The notes: generated by a model from the letters alone, not told the origin. A stretch of 64,000 nt of DNA from an uncultured Christensenella sp. (GCA_910585235.1 CAJUCM010000005.1:1-64000); one strand, 5' to 3'. Shown: positions 33,701 to 41,757, counted from the first letter of the stretch. Numbers and translations are program-made.

Positions 33701-34480
33701 GTATTCCCCGGCACGAACTGCGAATACGATACCGCAAAGGCGTTTGAGGACGCGGGGGCGGAGACGGAGATCTTCGTCATAAGAAACCGCACCGCGGACG
33801 AAGTGGCGCGTTCCACGGAGGAATTTGCAAAGAAGATCAAAGAGAGCCAGATCGTCTTTATCCCCGGCGGATTTTCGAGCGGCGACGAACCGGACGGTTC
33901 GGGCAAATTCATTACGGCGTTCTTCCGCGGAGACGCGGTGCGGGAGGAGACGGAGCGGCTTTTGAACGTCCGCGACGGGCTTATGGGTGGGATCTGCAAC
34001 GGATTCCAGGCGCTCATCAAACTCGGACTCGTCCCTTACGGAAGGATCATCGACACCGACGAGAGCTGTCCCACGCTCACCTATAACGATATCGGGCGGC
34101 ACCAGTCCCGCATTGTGCGAGTGAGAGTGTCGTCCGTGAATAGCCCCTGGCTTACGGGCTTGAAAGCGGGAGACGTGATTTCCGTTCCCATTTCGCACGG
34201 AGAAGGAAAATTCGTTGCGACCGCCGAACTTATCAAGGAGCTTGCCGCAAAGGGTCAGATCATGACGCAGTACGTCGATCTGAAAGGAAAGCCGACCATG
34301 GACATCCGCTTCAATCCCAACGGGAGTTGCGGGGCGATCGAAGGCATTCTTTCGCCGGACGGCAGAGTGTTCGGAAAGATGGGACATTCCGAGCGCGTGG
34401 GCGCGGGGCTCTATAAAAACGTCCCCGGCAACTACGACATGAAGCTGTTTGAAAGCGCGGTCAAATATTTCAAAAAGTAA
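30779..34480 (+). CDS. purL: Phosphoribosylformylglycinamidine synthase, single-chain
   Basis: Large FGAM synthase of 1233 residues that contains both synthetase and glutaminase parts, unlike the PurS/PurQ/PurL complex of Bacillus. DTYWSDHCRHTTF and FKNETHNHPTEIEPFGGAATCIGGAIRDPLSGR are in the synthetase core. The C-terminal class I glutamine amidotransferase domain starts near residue 970 (FPGTNCEYDTAKAF) with nucleophile Cys in GGICNGFQAL and catalytic His in SHGEGKF. AAGGAGAAAGG precedes the start. It is the last purine gene of the operon; no strong terminator follows. Confidence 0.97.
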   Translation: MVFRVFVEKKHGFDHEAQTLTADVRELLGIGGVEYIRVINRYDAEGIEKEIFDRAVRTVFSEPQMDNATAKIDTDGAKAFATEYLPGQFDQRADSAAQCIQMLSKGERPAIRTAKVYAVYGKVSDGELDTIKRYVINPVESREADFALPETLKINHPVPQEVETLDGFLELDKEGLEAFVKKYALAMDGDDVAFCQDYFKKEKRDPTLTEIRMIDTYWSDHCRHTTFLTTIDGVHFEDKVLEDAYNDYLAARKELNRTKPVNLMDVGTIACKLLKKRGLLENLDESEEINACTVKIKVDTKDGVQHDYLLLFKNETHNHPTEIEPFGGAATCIGGAIRDPLSGRSYVYAAMRVTGAGDPLVPVSETLEGKLPQRKIVTTAAAGYSSYGNQIGLATGQVDEIYHTGYIAKRLEIGAVIASTPEENVRRETPAAGDKVILLGGRTGRDGCGGATGSSKSHTLESLTHCGAEVQKGNAPEERKLQRLFRKKEAMLLVKRCNDFGAGGVSVAIGELADGLKIDLNAVPKKYDGLDGTELAISESQERMAVVVEADKTEEFIRYAEEENLEATVVAEVTKKPRLVMTWNGKTIVDISREFLNSNGAEKHTEASVKKAENYEKEIPASFTKGFEQLAGDLNICSKRGLSERFDSTIGANTVLMPFGGKYQMTPPQAMAHLISVEKGHTDAVSYMSWGGNPYAMEKSPYHGAYLAVVESVSKLVASGARFNNRETYLTFQEYFLKPGREKTRWGQPLAALLGAFKAQTDLGIAAIGGKDSMSGTFEHIDVPPTLVSFAVTTGREYEVVSPEFKAAGHYVVLLEPEYNENNLPDPESLKKNFALVTDLLREKKAVAAYTPVYGGVAEGVLKMCLGNKIGFAFDGGVSMKTVFGYSYGSFILELATKEKVGMLLGMTTKKEQISYGKEKVPLKQLTEIYENKLEPVYHCNIEAKKGKVPAYTYKHKFTGESGQKRAKPKALIPVFPGTNCEYDTAKAFEDAGAETEIFVIRNRTADEVARSTEEFAKKIKESQIVFIPGGFSSGDEPDGSGKFITAFFRGDAVREETERLLNVRDGLMGGICNGFQALIKLGLVPYGRIIDTDESCPTLTYNDIGRHQSRIVRVRVSSVNSPWLTGLKAGDVISVPISHGEGKFVATAELIKELAAKGQIMTQYVDLKGKPTMDIRFNPNGSCGAIEGILSPDGRVFGKMGHSERVGAGLYKNVPGNYDMKLFESAVKYFKK

Positions 34481-34540
34481 CATACGGTTTGCTTTGAAAA
34501 GCAAATTCGGCAAATAAGAAAATTATCGGAGGGAAAGTAC

Positions 34541-36535
34541 ATGAAATGTAAAAATTGCGGAGCGATCCTCGATCCTAACAAAGCGGAGAACCGTCTTTTG
34601 GTTTGCGGAAACTGTTCTTCTGCGACGATCCTTTATAAGGATTCAACCAGTCAGGAAGCGATCGAGTTGATCGAAAAAGGTGCGAAAATGCTCGAAACGG
34701 GCGAATTTGAAGAGGCGTTAGAGTGCTATAAACTCGCTACGAGAAAATGCAGCGCCGAGTCGGAAGCGTATTGGGGCATGGCGCTTGCGGAATTTAAGGT
34801 GCAGTTCAGAAAGGACATTCTGAGAAACTGCATGCAGCCCGTCCGCCGCGGCGAGGCAGCGGGCAAATTCCAGAGCAATATGAATTACCAGAAGGCGATG
34901 CTCTTTGCTACCGCCGCAATGCGGAAAGAATATCACCGCCTTGCTCTGGAAATCGACGGCGCGGAACCGGTTGCGGGCAAGAATCCCGCGCCTGCGGCGA
35001 ATGCGTTTAAGCCTACGCCCGCTCCTACTCCTGCTCCCGCTCCCGCGCAACCTGCGGTTGAGAAGAAGCCGGAGCCTGCGCCCGCGCAGTCCGCGAACGC
35101 TTTCACGCCCGCAAGACCCGCGCCCCTCGATCCCGTAGAAGGGGATCCGTTTGAAAGACCCGTGCAAAAGCCGGTCGCGGAGGCGCCCGCGAGCGTTCCG
35201 TTTACGCCTGAAAAGCCCGCGCCGCTCGAACCCTTAGAGGAAGAGCCGTTTGAAGAAGTAGCGGAAGAACCCGTCTATGAGGAGCCCGTTGCGGAGCCGA
35301 TCGCGGAGGAACCCGTTGCATTTGAAGAACCCGTACCCGCCGAGCCCGTGCAGGAGGAAGTAGCGGAAGCTCCTGTCTATGAAGAGCCGGTTGCAGAGCC
35401 GATCGCGGAAGAGCCCGTCGCATTTGAAGAGCCTGCGCCCGTCGAACCCGTGTACGAAGAAGCGGCGGAAGAACCCGTCTATGAGGAGCCCGTTGCGGAG
35501 CCGATCGCGGAGGAGCCCGTTGCATTTGAAGAGCCCGCGCCCGTCGAACCCGCATACGAAGAAGCGGCGGAAGAACCCGTCTATGAGGAGCCCGTTGCGG
35601 AGCCGATCGCGGAGGGACCTGCCGCATTTGAAGAACCTGCGCCCGTCGAACCCGTACAGGAGGAAGCAGCGGAAGCGCCTGTCTATGAAGAGCCCGTTGC
35701 GGAAGAACCCGCTCCCGTAGAGGAAGCGCCGGCGGAAGTTCCTGCGGAAGAACCCGCACCTGCAACAGCTCCTGCGGAAGACCCCGCGCACGCCTTTAAG
35801 ACGGGTGTTGTAGAAGAAGTACCTATGGGCGCGCCGATGCCCGGCTTTAACCCGCCTATGGGCGCGCCGAACGGTTTCGCACCTCCCATGGGTGCGCCGA
35901 TGCCCGGATTCAATCCTCCCGCGGATCATTCTGCGGAAGACCCCGCGCACGCCTTCAAGACGGGCGGCGTCGTAGAAGAAGTTCCTATGGGCGGTGCGCC
36001 GATGCCCGGCTTTAACCCGCCTATGGGCGCGCCGAACGGTTTTGCGCCTCCCATGGGTGCGCCGATGCCCGGATTCAATCCCCCCGCGGGTCAACCCATG
36101 CCCGGACTCAATCACGAGGAGAAAGGGGAGGACGGTCAGCCGTTGCAGAAAGATCCCCAGAAAGAATTTGAGATCGTAAACGGCGAAGTCGTCAAATACA
36201 CGGGCGGAACGAGCCGCGTCGTCATTCCCGTCTCCGTTACGTCCATTAAGGAGAGCGCGTTCGAGGGCTGTAAACATATTTCAAACGTGACGATCCCTAA
36301 CAGCGTCACTCATATCGGCGCACGGGCGTTTGCAAACTGTCATTCGCTCAGAGTCGTGTTTATTCCCGAAAGCGTTACGGCAATGGAAAAAGACGTATTT
36401 GTTGATTGCAGCGATATTCTCGTCATCAACTGCGGCGCGGAGAAAGAACCCAAAACCTGGGATAAGAACTGGAACAAGAAAGGCAACGGCGTATTCGGCG
36501 GACGGTTCAAAGCGATTTGGGGATATAAGAGCTGA
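34541..36535 (+). CDS. Modular zinc-ribbon protein with Glu/Pro tandem repeats and a leucine-rich C-terminus
   Basis: 664 residues, no signal peptide, so probably cytoplasmic. Order of parts: a zinc ribbon with C3/C6/C22/C25 (CKNCG...CGNC); a helical, TPR-like segment to about residue 145 (EEALECYKLATRK); a Pro/Ala linker; four 34-residue tandem repeats rich in Glu, Pro and Val (residues 242-377) plus a partial fifth; two 53-residue repeats rich in Met, Gly, Pro and Ala (about residues 413-518, PMGAPMPGFNPP); and a C-terminal BspA-type leucine-rich unit (VTSIKESAFEGC, VTIPNSVTHIGARAF). ATCGGAGGG gives a strong start. The stop overlaps the pyrD start (TGATG). I do not recognise the whole architecture; a scaffold role would be guesswork. 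Confidence 0.8.
   Translation: MKCKNCGAILDPNKAENRLLVCGNCSSATILYKDSTSQEAIELIEKGAKMLETGEFEEALECYKLATRKCSAESEAYWGMALAEFKVQFRKDILRNCMQPVRRGEAAGKFQSNMNYQKAMLFATAAMRKEYHRLALEIDGAEPVAGKNPAPAANAFKPTPAPTPAPAPAQPAVEKKPEPAPAQSANAFTPARPAPLDPVEGDPFERPVQKPVAEAPASVPFTPEKPAPLEPLEEEPFEEVAEEPVYEEPVAEPIAEEPVAFEEPVPAEPVQEEVAEAPVYEEPVAEPIAEEPVAFEEPAPVEPVYEEAAEEPVYEEPVAEPIAEEPVAFEEPAPVEPAYEEAAEEPVYEEPVAEPIAEGPAAFEEPAPVEPVQEEAAEAPVYEEPVAEEPAPVEEAPAEVPAEEPAPATAPAEDPAHAFKTGVVEEVPMGAPMPGFNPPMGAPNGFAPPMGAPMPGFNPPADHSAEDPAHAFKTGGVVEEVPMGGAPMPGFNPPMGAPNGFAPPMGAPMPGFNPPAGQPMPGLNHEEKGEDGQPLQKDPQKEFEIVNGEVVKYTGGTSRVVIPVSVTSIKESAFEGCKHISNVTIPNSVTHIGARAFANCHSLRVVFIPESVTAMEKDVFVDCSDILVINCGAEKEPKTWDKNWNKKGNGVFGGRFKAIWGYKS
35264..35671 (+). 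repeat. Four in-frame 102-bp tandem repeats
   Basis: Units begin at 35264, 35366, 35468 and 35570, each encoding 34 residues of the form E-x-PVYEEPVAEPIAE-x-P-x-AFEE. A shortened fifth unit follows to about 35764. High DNA identity makes copy-number change likely. Confidence 0.85.
35777..36094 (+). repeat. Two in-frame 159-bp tandem repeats
   Basis: Units begin at 35777 and 35936; each starts EDPAHAFKTG and contains APMPGFNPPMGAPNGFAPP. They differ mainly by small codon insertions. Confidence 0.8.
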
Positions 36536-37443
36536 TGGTGAATTTAAGCGTCAATCTCTGCGGAAAAGAGTTAAAAAATCCCGTGATCCCCGCTTCCGGA
36601 ACGTTCGGGTTCGGAAGGGAATTTCAGGAATTGTACGATATTTCCGTGCTCGGCGGCGTGGCGACGAAGGGGCTTACGCTTGCCCCCCGTCTCGGCAACG
36701 CCGTTCCCCGCATTGCGGAGAGCCACGGTACGATCCTCAACGCCGTGGGGTTGCAGAATCCCGGCGTAGAGGCGTTTCTGAAAAACGATCTCGAATGGCT
36801 GAAAGGAAAGACCCGCGTATTGGCGAACGCCGCGGGAAGCACGCTTTCGGACTACGCCGAAATCTGCAAAAAGCTCAACGGCAAAGTCGATTTTATCGAA
36901 TTGAATATTTCCTGCCCCAACGTAAAGCGCGGCGGCATGGCGTTCGGCGTGAAGCCCGAAAGCGTTGAAGAAGTGACGCGCGCGGCGAAAGAGAACTGCC
37001 CCGATACGCCCCTCATCGTCAAACTTTCCCCGAATGTGGAGAGCATTGCGGCGAACGCGCAGGCGGCGGAACGCGGCGGCGCGGACGCGGTCTCCCTTGT
37101 CAATACCTTTACGGGAATGGCGGTGGATATCGAGCGGAGAAAGCCGATCCTTGCCAACAATACGGGCGGGGTTTCGGGCGCGGGCATCAAGCCGATCGCG
37201 GTGCGCATGGTGTTTGAAGCCTCCCATGCCGTTCAGATCCCCGTCGTCGGAATGGGCGGGATCGTCACCGCGGAGGACGCGATCGAATTTTTAATGGCGG
37301 GCGCGACCGCCGTAGAGGTCGGCACGCAGAACTTTACCGATCCGCTTGCCTGCCCCAAGATCATAGCGGGGCTGGAAAAATGGTGCAACGCGCATTCCGT
37401 CGAAAACATTTCGTCCCTTACGGGTACGCTTACTTTGAACTGA
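36535..37443 (+). CDS. pyrD: Dihydroorotate dehydrogenase B, catalytic subunit
   Basis: FMN enzyme of pyrimidine synthesis oxidising dihydroorotate to orotate. 302 residues, class 1B size. NPVIPASGTFGFG near the N-terminus, ELNISCPNVKRGG, VKLSPNV and LVNTFTGMAVD are diagnostic, and the position NISCPN carries the class 1 catalytic Cys. Class 1B enzymes normally need the Fe-S/FAD subunit PyrK, which is not in this window. The start ATG 36535 overlaps the previous stop (TGATG), implying translational coupling, and pyrE follows 13 bp downstream. Confidence 0.95.
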   Translation: MVNLSVNLCGKELKNPVIPASGTFGFGREFQELYDISVLGGVATKGLTLAPRLGNAVPRIAESHGTILNAVGLQNPGVEAFLKNDLEWLKGKTRVLANAAGSTLSDYAEICKKLNGKVDFIELNISCPNVKRGGMAFGVKPESVEEVTRAAKENCPDTPLIVKLSPNVESIAANAQAAERGGADAVSLVNTFTGMAVDIERRKPILANNTGGVSGAGIKPIAVRMVFEASHAVQIPVVGMGGIVTAEDAIEFLMAGATAVEVGTQNFTDPLACPKIIAGLEKWCNAHSVENISSLTGTLTLN

Positions 37444-37456
37444 ATCAGGAGCAAAT

Positions 37457-38113
37457 ATGAATCAATATAAACAGGAATTTATCAAGTTTATGATCGAAAA
37501 CGAGGTACTCGGTTTCGGTGAATTTACGTTGAAGAGCGGAAGAAAAGCGCCCTATTTCGTGAACACGGGCAAGTACCGCACTGGCGGGCAGATCGCAAAG
37601 CTGGGCGAGTACTATGCCGAGGCGTACCTCGAACACGGGGTATCCGCAAAGACTTTGATCGGTCCCGCCTATAAAGGGATTCCGCTTGCGGTCTCCACGA
37701 GCATTGCGCTCTCCCGCCGCGGGGTGGATACGGGATTCTGTTTCGACAGAAAGGAAGTCAAGGATCACGGCGAAGGGGGCTTGTTCGTCGGGCAGGCGCT
37801 CAAAGACGGCGATAAAGTCGCCATTATCGAGGACGTGATGACTTCGGGCAAGGCGCTCCGCGAAGTGCTTCCCAAAATCAAGGCGGAAGCAAACGTCGAG
37901 GTAGAAGCAATGCTGATCTCCGTCGATCGCATGGAAAAGGCGCTCGACAGCGGAAAGTCCGCCGTGCAGGAAGCATACGACGAATACGGGATCAGAGTGT
38001 ATTCGATCGTGACCGTCAAAGATATTATCGAGGCGATCGAAACGGGCGTGATCGCGGGCAAAGAATATCTTTCCAAAATGAAAGAATATCTTGCAACGTA
38101 CGGCGCCGAATAA
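37457..38113 (+). CDS. pyrE: Orotate phosphoribosyltransferase
   Basis: Joins orotate to PRPP to make OMP. 218 residues. FTLKSGRKAPYFVNTGKY, IGPAYKGIPLA and the PRPP loop VAIIEDVMTSGKAL (two acidic residues present) are diagnostic. CAGGAG lies upstream of the ATG. It is the last gene of the pur-pyr block and is followed by a hairpin terminator. Confidence 0.97.
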   Translation: MNQYKQEFIKFMIENEVLGFGEFTLKSGRKAPYFVNTGKYRTGGQIAKLGEYYAEAYLEHGVSAKTLIGPAYKGIPLAVSTSIALSRRGVDTGFCFDRKEVKDHGEGGLFVGQALKDGDKVAIIEDVMTSGKALREVLPKIKAEANVEVEAMLISVDRMEKALDSGKSAVQEAYDEYGIRVYSIVTVKDIIEAIETGVIAGKEYLSKMKEYLATYGAE

Positions 38114-38136
38114 TGTATCGCTAAGATACGATCAAG

Positions 38137-38170
38137 AGGACGATTTCAAACGAAAATCGTCCTTATGTTT
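38137..38170 (+). terminator. Terminator after pyrE
   Basis: Stem GGACGATTT/AAATCGTCC with a 7-nt loop, followed by TTATGTTTT. Confidence 0.65.
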
Positions 38171-38195
38171 TATAATGAAGTATAGCGGTTTTAAT

Positions 38196-38897
38196 ATGTC
38201 GAAATTTACCGATCGCATAAAAAATTTATATATCAGATACCGTAGTCTTGATTATATCGGCACAAGCAGAGTAAAAGCCTTTATTACTATGATTACGGGC
38301 TTTTGCGTTGCGGTTTTCAAATTGGTTTTCGGTATCATCGTAGAATCGCTTGTTTGGGGCTATTCGGGCATTTATACGATGGGAATGGCGGTTTGTAAGC
38401 TGCTGTCGTTCTATGCGGCAAAACAAACGAACAACGAAAAACGGAAAGCAAAATTTATACTTGCAATTTCAATTATCATGATTGTCTGCGCCGTATTGTT
38501 CGACGAATGTTCTATGATACGGCAGATAAGCAACGAAAAAGGTGCGCGCTATCCGCTATTTGTAATTATTATTAGCACTACTTATTTTGTCGTTTCCTAT
38601 GTGCTTGCAATTATAGGACTTTTTCAAACGCGTAAAAGAAAGGAACTTGAATATTTTGCAATGAAAACGATCGGTATATCGGGCGCACTGATGAATATGG
38701 TGCTTTTGCAAAGGATGATTTTGTCTTGTATTGTATTGTCCGACGAAATATCGCTACAAATCAATTCATGGTTCAGTTACATAGTAGGCGCATTTTTAAC
38801 GCTTACGGCAGTTATTCTATTGATCAAATGTTGCTTATATCAAAGAAAATTAAAATCCGGTAACATGTTCGGTAATAACGACGACGGCATTCAATAA
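38196..38897 (+). CDS. Orphan multi-pass membrane protein
   Basis: About 233 residues with some five to six hydrophobic segments and a hydrophilic C-terminus ending in an Asn/Asp-rich stretch; no family recognised. The layout (basic first 20 residues, VKAFITMITGFCVAVFKLVFGIIVESLVWG) recalls the first helices of cation-efflux-like proteins, but the metal motifs are not apparent. Codon use is markedly more AT-rich than all neighbours, suggesting acquisition. The start is uncertain: ATG 38196 lies about 20 bases past a TATAAT at 38171-38176, while an in-frame ATG at 38175 overlaps that element. No Shine-Dalgarno is visible. It is convergent with spoIIE. Confidence 0.6.
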   Translation: MSKFTDRIKNLYIRYRSLDYIGTSRVKAFITMITGFCVAVFKLVFGIIVESLVWGYSGIYTMGMAVCKLLSFYAAKQTNNEKRKAKFILAISIIMIVCAVLFDECSMIRQISNEKGARYPLFVIIISTTYFVVSYVLAIIGLFQTRKRKELEYFAMKTIGISGALMNMVLLQRMILSCIVLSDEISLQINSWFSYIVGAFLTLTAVILLIKCCLYQRKLKSGNMFGNNDDGIQ

Positions 38898-38920
38898 GGT
38901 TATTTCACTTGCTTTGAATA

Positions 38921-38948
38921 AAAAGTCCCGCACAATCGCGGGACTTTT
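38921..38948. terminator. Bidirectional terminator
   Basis: Stem AAAAGTCCCGC/GCGGGACTTTT with a 6-nt loop between the orphan membrane protein and spoIIE. Confidence 0.85.
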
Positions 38949-38949
38949 A

Positions 38950-41235
38950 TTATGCGCTTTTCATGAGTTTGACCGCCATGACGGTCATATCGTCCTCCGC
39001 TTTGCCGTTATATTTCTGTAACGCATTCTGTAAAACTTCCTCCGCAAGGGACTGCGGGTTGAGCGGGCGCAGGGAACTTAAATAGGAGAGCAGGTCGGCG
39101 GAGGAGCCGAACGCCGTGGAAACGCCGTCGCTCATGAATACGAGAAAGTCGTTTTCGCGCATGGTCACCTGCATGGTCGCGGGATGGACCGCTTCGAGCA
39201 TGCCCATGGGGAGGGATTCCCCTTCGAGTACGCGGAGCTCTTCCCCCGAAAAGAGGTACCCTGCGGGCGAGCCGATCTTAACGATGTCGGCGTTTCCCGT
39301 ATCGAGGTTGACCGCGGCAAGGTCGAGGCAGGAGAACTTTTCTTCCGAAGAAAAGGCGATGAGTTTGTTGACGGTGTCGAGTACGGTGTCCGAGGGCATC
39401 TTTGCTTTGTAAAAACTTTCGAGCAGGGTGAGCGCGCGGTCGGAGACGGAGCGCGCCTCCTCGCCGCTGCCCATGCCGTCCGAGAGGGCGACCAGAAACC
39501 GCCGTTCGTCGATTTTCATGACGGAATGCGTATCTCCGCTCGCCGCCTCTCCGTTTTTGGGGCAGGAGGCAATGCCGAACGCCGCGTCGAAATTCGCTTT
39601 GCGCTTTAACACATAACAGGAGCTGAGCGAAGTGAGCGGAATTTTTTCCGCAAGGGCGAGCGGGGTCTTTAAGGCGAGGCTTGCGGCTTTCACAAGTTTT
39701 TTCGCGTCCGTTTCGGAGGAGAGCGTCACGTTGACCGTAAGGTTTGCGCCCTCTCCGTACAGGAAGATCTCCGAGACGATGAACCCCGCCGCGGAAAACG
39801 CGCGCGAAAGTTTTTGTTCGCCGTCCGAAAAAATGTACTCTTCGCTCTGTTCGAGCGCAATGTCGCGCAGGATCTCGCTCACCCCGCGCGCCTGGCGGGC
39901 GAGCAGTTTTCTGCCCTCCCGTGCAGATTCGATGTCCGCAACGCAGCGGCGGTACTGGGCTAAGAGTTTGTTGAGCGCAAAGAGCATTCCCGCCGTGTTC
40001 GTGCAGTGCGAAGTGACATCCTTCGGAAGATCGATCAGATTGACGCGCCCCTTGGCTTTTCCGACCGCGACGAGCTTATCGAGGCTGAAATACAGTTCGT
40101 CGTGTTCGCATCTTCTCTTATTGGGGCAGGAGGAGCAGAGAATATTTACCAGCTTGTCCCTGATCTGGTCTCCGCCGTCGTCAGGGCGTTCCTTTTCCGC
40201 AAACGCCGCTTCGATCTCGCGGAAGAGGGAGGAAACTTCATAGAGCTGTTGCCCCACCTGTCTGCGGTTGCGGTTTACGGCAATGCGGGGCAGGGAACGT
40301 TCCTGATAAAACAGGAGCGTGCGGTTGAGCTTCGCGTAGCATTTTTCGGGAATGAGTATCACGGCAAGCACGGGCAGGAAGCAGGCGAGCAGAGAGAATA
40401 CAATCTCCGTGACGGATGCAAGATAAAGCTCGTTCAGCGCCTGCACGCCGAGGTACAGCGCGGCGAGCGCGAGCGCGGCGGGCGCTTTTCCGTAGGGAAC
40501 AAAGAGGAGCGCCGCCGAGGAATAGAGGCAGTAGAGGGCGATCGGGGAGAGCGAACTCTCCGCAAGCGCAAGGGGCGCCGAGAGCACGATCGCAACGCAT
40601 ACGGCGGAGGCGTTTTTGACGAACAGTACCGTAAAGACGAGCGCGAACAGGCTGAGCGCCACGAACACGGGACGGGGAAAGGCATTGAGAACGCCAAGCC
40701 CCGTAAAGATGCACAAGAGGCAAATTTCAATGAGATTTGCAATGGGCAGGCGGCAACGGAACGCGCGGTACAAGAGCGCGTTCAGCGCGTTTTCAAAGAG
40801 GAAGGAGACGAGCACGAAAAAGGCGGCGAGAACGGTCTTTTGCAGAACGGGCGCAAAAGTGAAGAGCGCATATCCCGCGTGCGGAAATAAAAATACAAAG
40901 GGGAGCTGCGCCAGTACCGCATAGACGACGCGTTCGAGTCCCATCCTCTTTTTACAGCGCCGATAGACGGCGAATATCAGGATAAGAAACGACGCCTGCA
41001 CCCCCGCGGAGAGAACGGCGTACAGGCTGAGCGCGGGGATCGCGCCGAGCAGATAGCCGGCGCCGAGCAGATAGGGGTTCAGTCCCGCCGAGAGCGAGGC
41101 AAAAAAGAGAGCGAAGGAGAGCGGTTCGCGGTAGGGGAGCGCAAAGTTAAGTAAAATCATTCCTGCGATCAGGCTTAAATAGAGCGACAGCGATTTCAGC
41201 GATATTTTTCCGCGACGGAGTTTTATTTTTTTCAT
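38950..41235 (-). CDS. spoIIE: Stage II sporulation protein E (SpoIIE phosphatase)
   Basis: Membrane-bound PP2C-type phosphatase that dephosphorylates SpoIIAA in the forespore and so activates sigma-F. 761 residues. The first 330 residues are about ten transmembrane helices; a central region with a CPNKRRCEH cysteine group follows; the C-terminal phosphatase domain has LVALSDGMGSGEEA and LVFMSDGV with its metal-binding aspartates. ATG 41235 is chosen because GAGGTG is well placed; the frame extends further upstream without signal. A sigma-A promoter and a Spo0A-like box lie upstream, as expected for this early sporulation gene. Confidence 0.95.
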   Translation of the reverse strand: MKKIKLRRGKISLKSLSLYLSLIAGMILLNFALPYREPLSFALFFASLSAGLNPYLLGAGYLLGAIPALSLYAVLSAGVQASFLILIFAVYRRCKKRMGLERVVYAVLAQLPFVFLFPHAGYALFTFAPVLQKTVLAAFFVLVSFLFENALNALLYRAFRCRLPIANLIEICLLCIFTGLGVLNAFPRPVFVALSLFALVFTVLFVKNASAVCVAIVLSAPLALAESSLSPIALYCLYSSAALLFVPYGKAPAALALAALYLGVQALNELYLASVTEIVFSLLACFLPVLAVILIPEKCYAKLNRTLLFYQERSLPRIAVNRNRRQVGQQLYEVSSLFREIEAAFAEKERPDDGGDQIRDKLVNILCSSCPNKRRCEHDELYFSLDKLVAVGKAKGRVNLIDLPKDVTSHCTNTAGMLFALNKLLAQYRRCVADIESAREGRKLLARQARGVSEILRDIALEQSEEYIFSDGEQKLSRAFSAAGFIVSEIFLYGEGANLTVNVTLSSETDAKKLVKAASLALKTPLALAEKIPLTSLSSCYVLKRKANFDAAFGIASCPKNGEAASGDTHSVMKIDERRFLVALSDGMGSGEEARSVSDRALTLLESFYKAKMPSDTVLDTVNKLIAFSSEEKFSCLDLAAVNLDTGNADIVKIGSPAGYLFSGEELRVLEGESLPMGMLEAVHPATMQVTMRENDFLVFMSDGVSTAFGSSADLLSYLSSLRPLNPQSLAEEVLQNALQKYNGKAEDDMTVMAVKLMKSA

Positions 41236-41262
41236 AATGGCACCTCGGAATCGTTTTTGCCA

Positions 41263-41292
41263 ATTATAGAAAAAAATAGTACGGCAAAGCAA
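41263..41292 (-). promoter_or_regulatory. Sigma-A-type promoter of spoIIE
   Basis: Minus strand: -35 TTGCTT (41292-41287), 18-bp spacer, -10 TATAAT (41268-41263). Confidence 0.6.
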
Positions 41293-41328
41293 AAGAAAGT
41301 ATGTCGCTATTTGACTAATTTCGTATCA

Positions 41329-41335
41329 TTCGGCA
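41329..41335 (-). promoter_or_regulatory. Possible Spo0A box upstream of spoIIE
   Basis: TGCCGAA on the minus strand matches the TGNCGAA core of Spo0A boxes, about 40 bp upstream of the -35. It is short enough to occur by chance. Confidence 0.4.
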
Positions 41336-41356
41336 TTGTCCGCCCCGTTTTACCGG

Positions 41357-41391
41357 AATAAAAAGAAATCTCCGCGCAACCGCACGGAGAT
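41357..41391 (-). terminator. Terminator of the candidate RNA
   Basis: Minus strand: stem ATCTCCG/CGGAGAT with a 10-nt loop followed by TTCTTTTTATT. Confidence 0.85.
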
Positions 41392-41496
41392 ATTGTTCCT
41401 TTATTCAGTTGTGCGGGCTTTTCCGCACGTCGGCTTGTTGACTCTTCGGGTGATTCCCGTCCGCCCCCGCAGGCTTGCGGTCTCATGTCCGCCGAT

Positions 41497-41529
41497 CTAC
41501 TTTTCCGCCCTTATCATATCATGGTACAT
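41497..41529 (-). CDS. Micro-ORF, 10 residues
   Basis: ATG 41529 opens MYHDMIRAEK with stop TAG. GGGGGAT lies 7 nt upstream. The start context GATAGACCAATG is repeated at 41695 in the same RNA. Too short to be called coding without conservation data. Confidence 0.25.
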   Translation of the reverse strand: MYHDMIRAEK

Positions 41530-41544
41530 TGGTCTATCCCCCTG

Positions 41545-41577
41545 TTAAACGAGTTTAAGCCCCGTCAATCGAATCAT
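41545..41577 (-). CDS. Micro-ORF, 10 residues
   Basis: ATG 41577 opens MIRLTGLKLV with stop TAA. GGGAGG lies about 8-9 nt upstream, an ideal Shine-Dalgarno. It ends 15 nt before the next micro-ORF of identical length. Confidence 0.25.
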   Translation of the reverse strand: MIRLTGLKLV

Positions 41578-41757
41578 ATCGTCGTACCTCCCGATATGTT
41601 TTTTGTTAATGCCTTTCTTCCTTCGCTGGCACCCCTGTGATCCGAACTTTCCCGTCCGTTTCTTTTTGACCGATCGATCGTTTTTTAGCTGTGCATTGGT
41701 CTGTCCTCTTTGTTTGAAACTAACAATTTTTGTTTGTTTTGTTCCTCTTGTACTTAC

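Larger units (their letters stand above)
41357..41751 (-). ncRNA. Candidate non-coding or micro-ORF RNA between gerC and spoIIE
   Basis: This interval of about 390 bp has a strong promoter at one end and a strong terminator at the other, yet no gene-sized frame. On the minus strand it folds into several local hairpins: TGCC/GGCA, ATATCG/CGATAT, TTAAAC/GTTTAA, CCGCA/TGCGG, CGGG/CCCG, GTGCGG/CCGCAC. It does not match RNase P, tmRNA, SRP, 6S or the common riboswitches as I know them. Two 10-codon frames with good Shine-Dalgarno sites lie inside, and the sequence GACCAATG recurs twice in the same Shine-Dalgarno/start context. It could be a regulatory RNA or a transcript of tiny peptides. Confidence 0.6.

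Noticed and set aside
41336..41548. A 70-codon plus-strand frame in the gerC-spoIIE gap
   Set aside because: It crosses the terminator of the minus-strand RNA, has no ribosome site, and has the composition of non-coding DNA.
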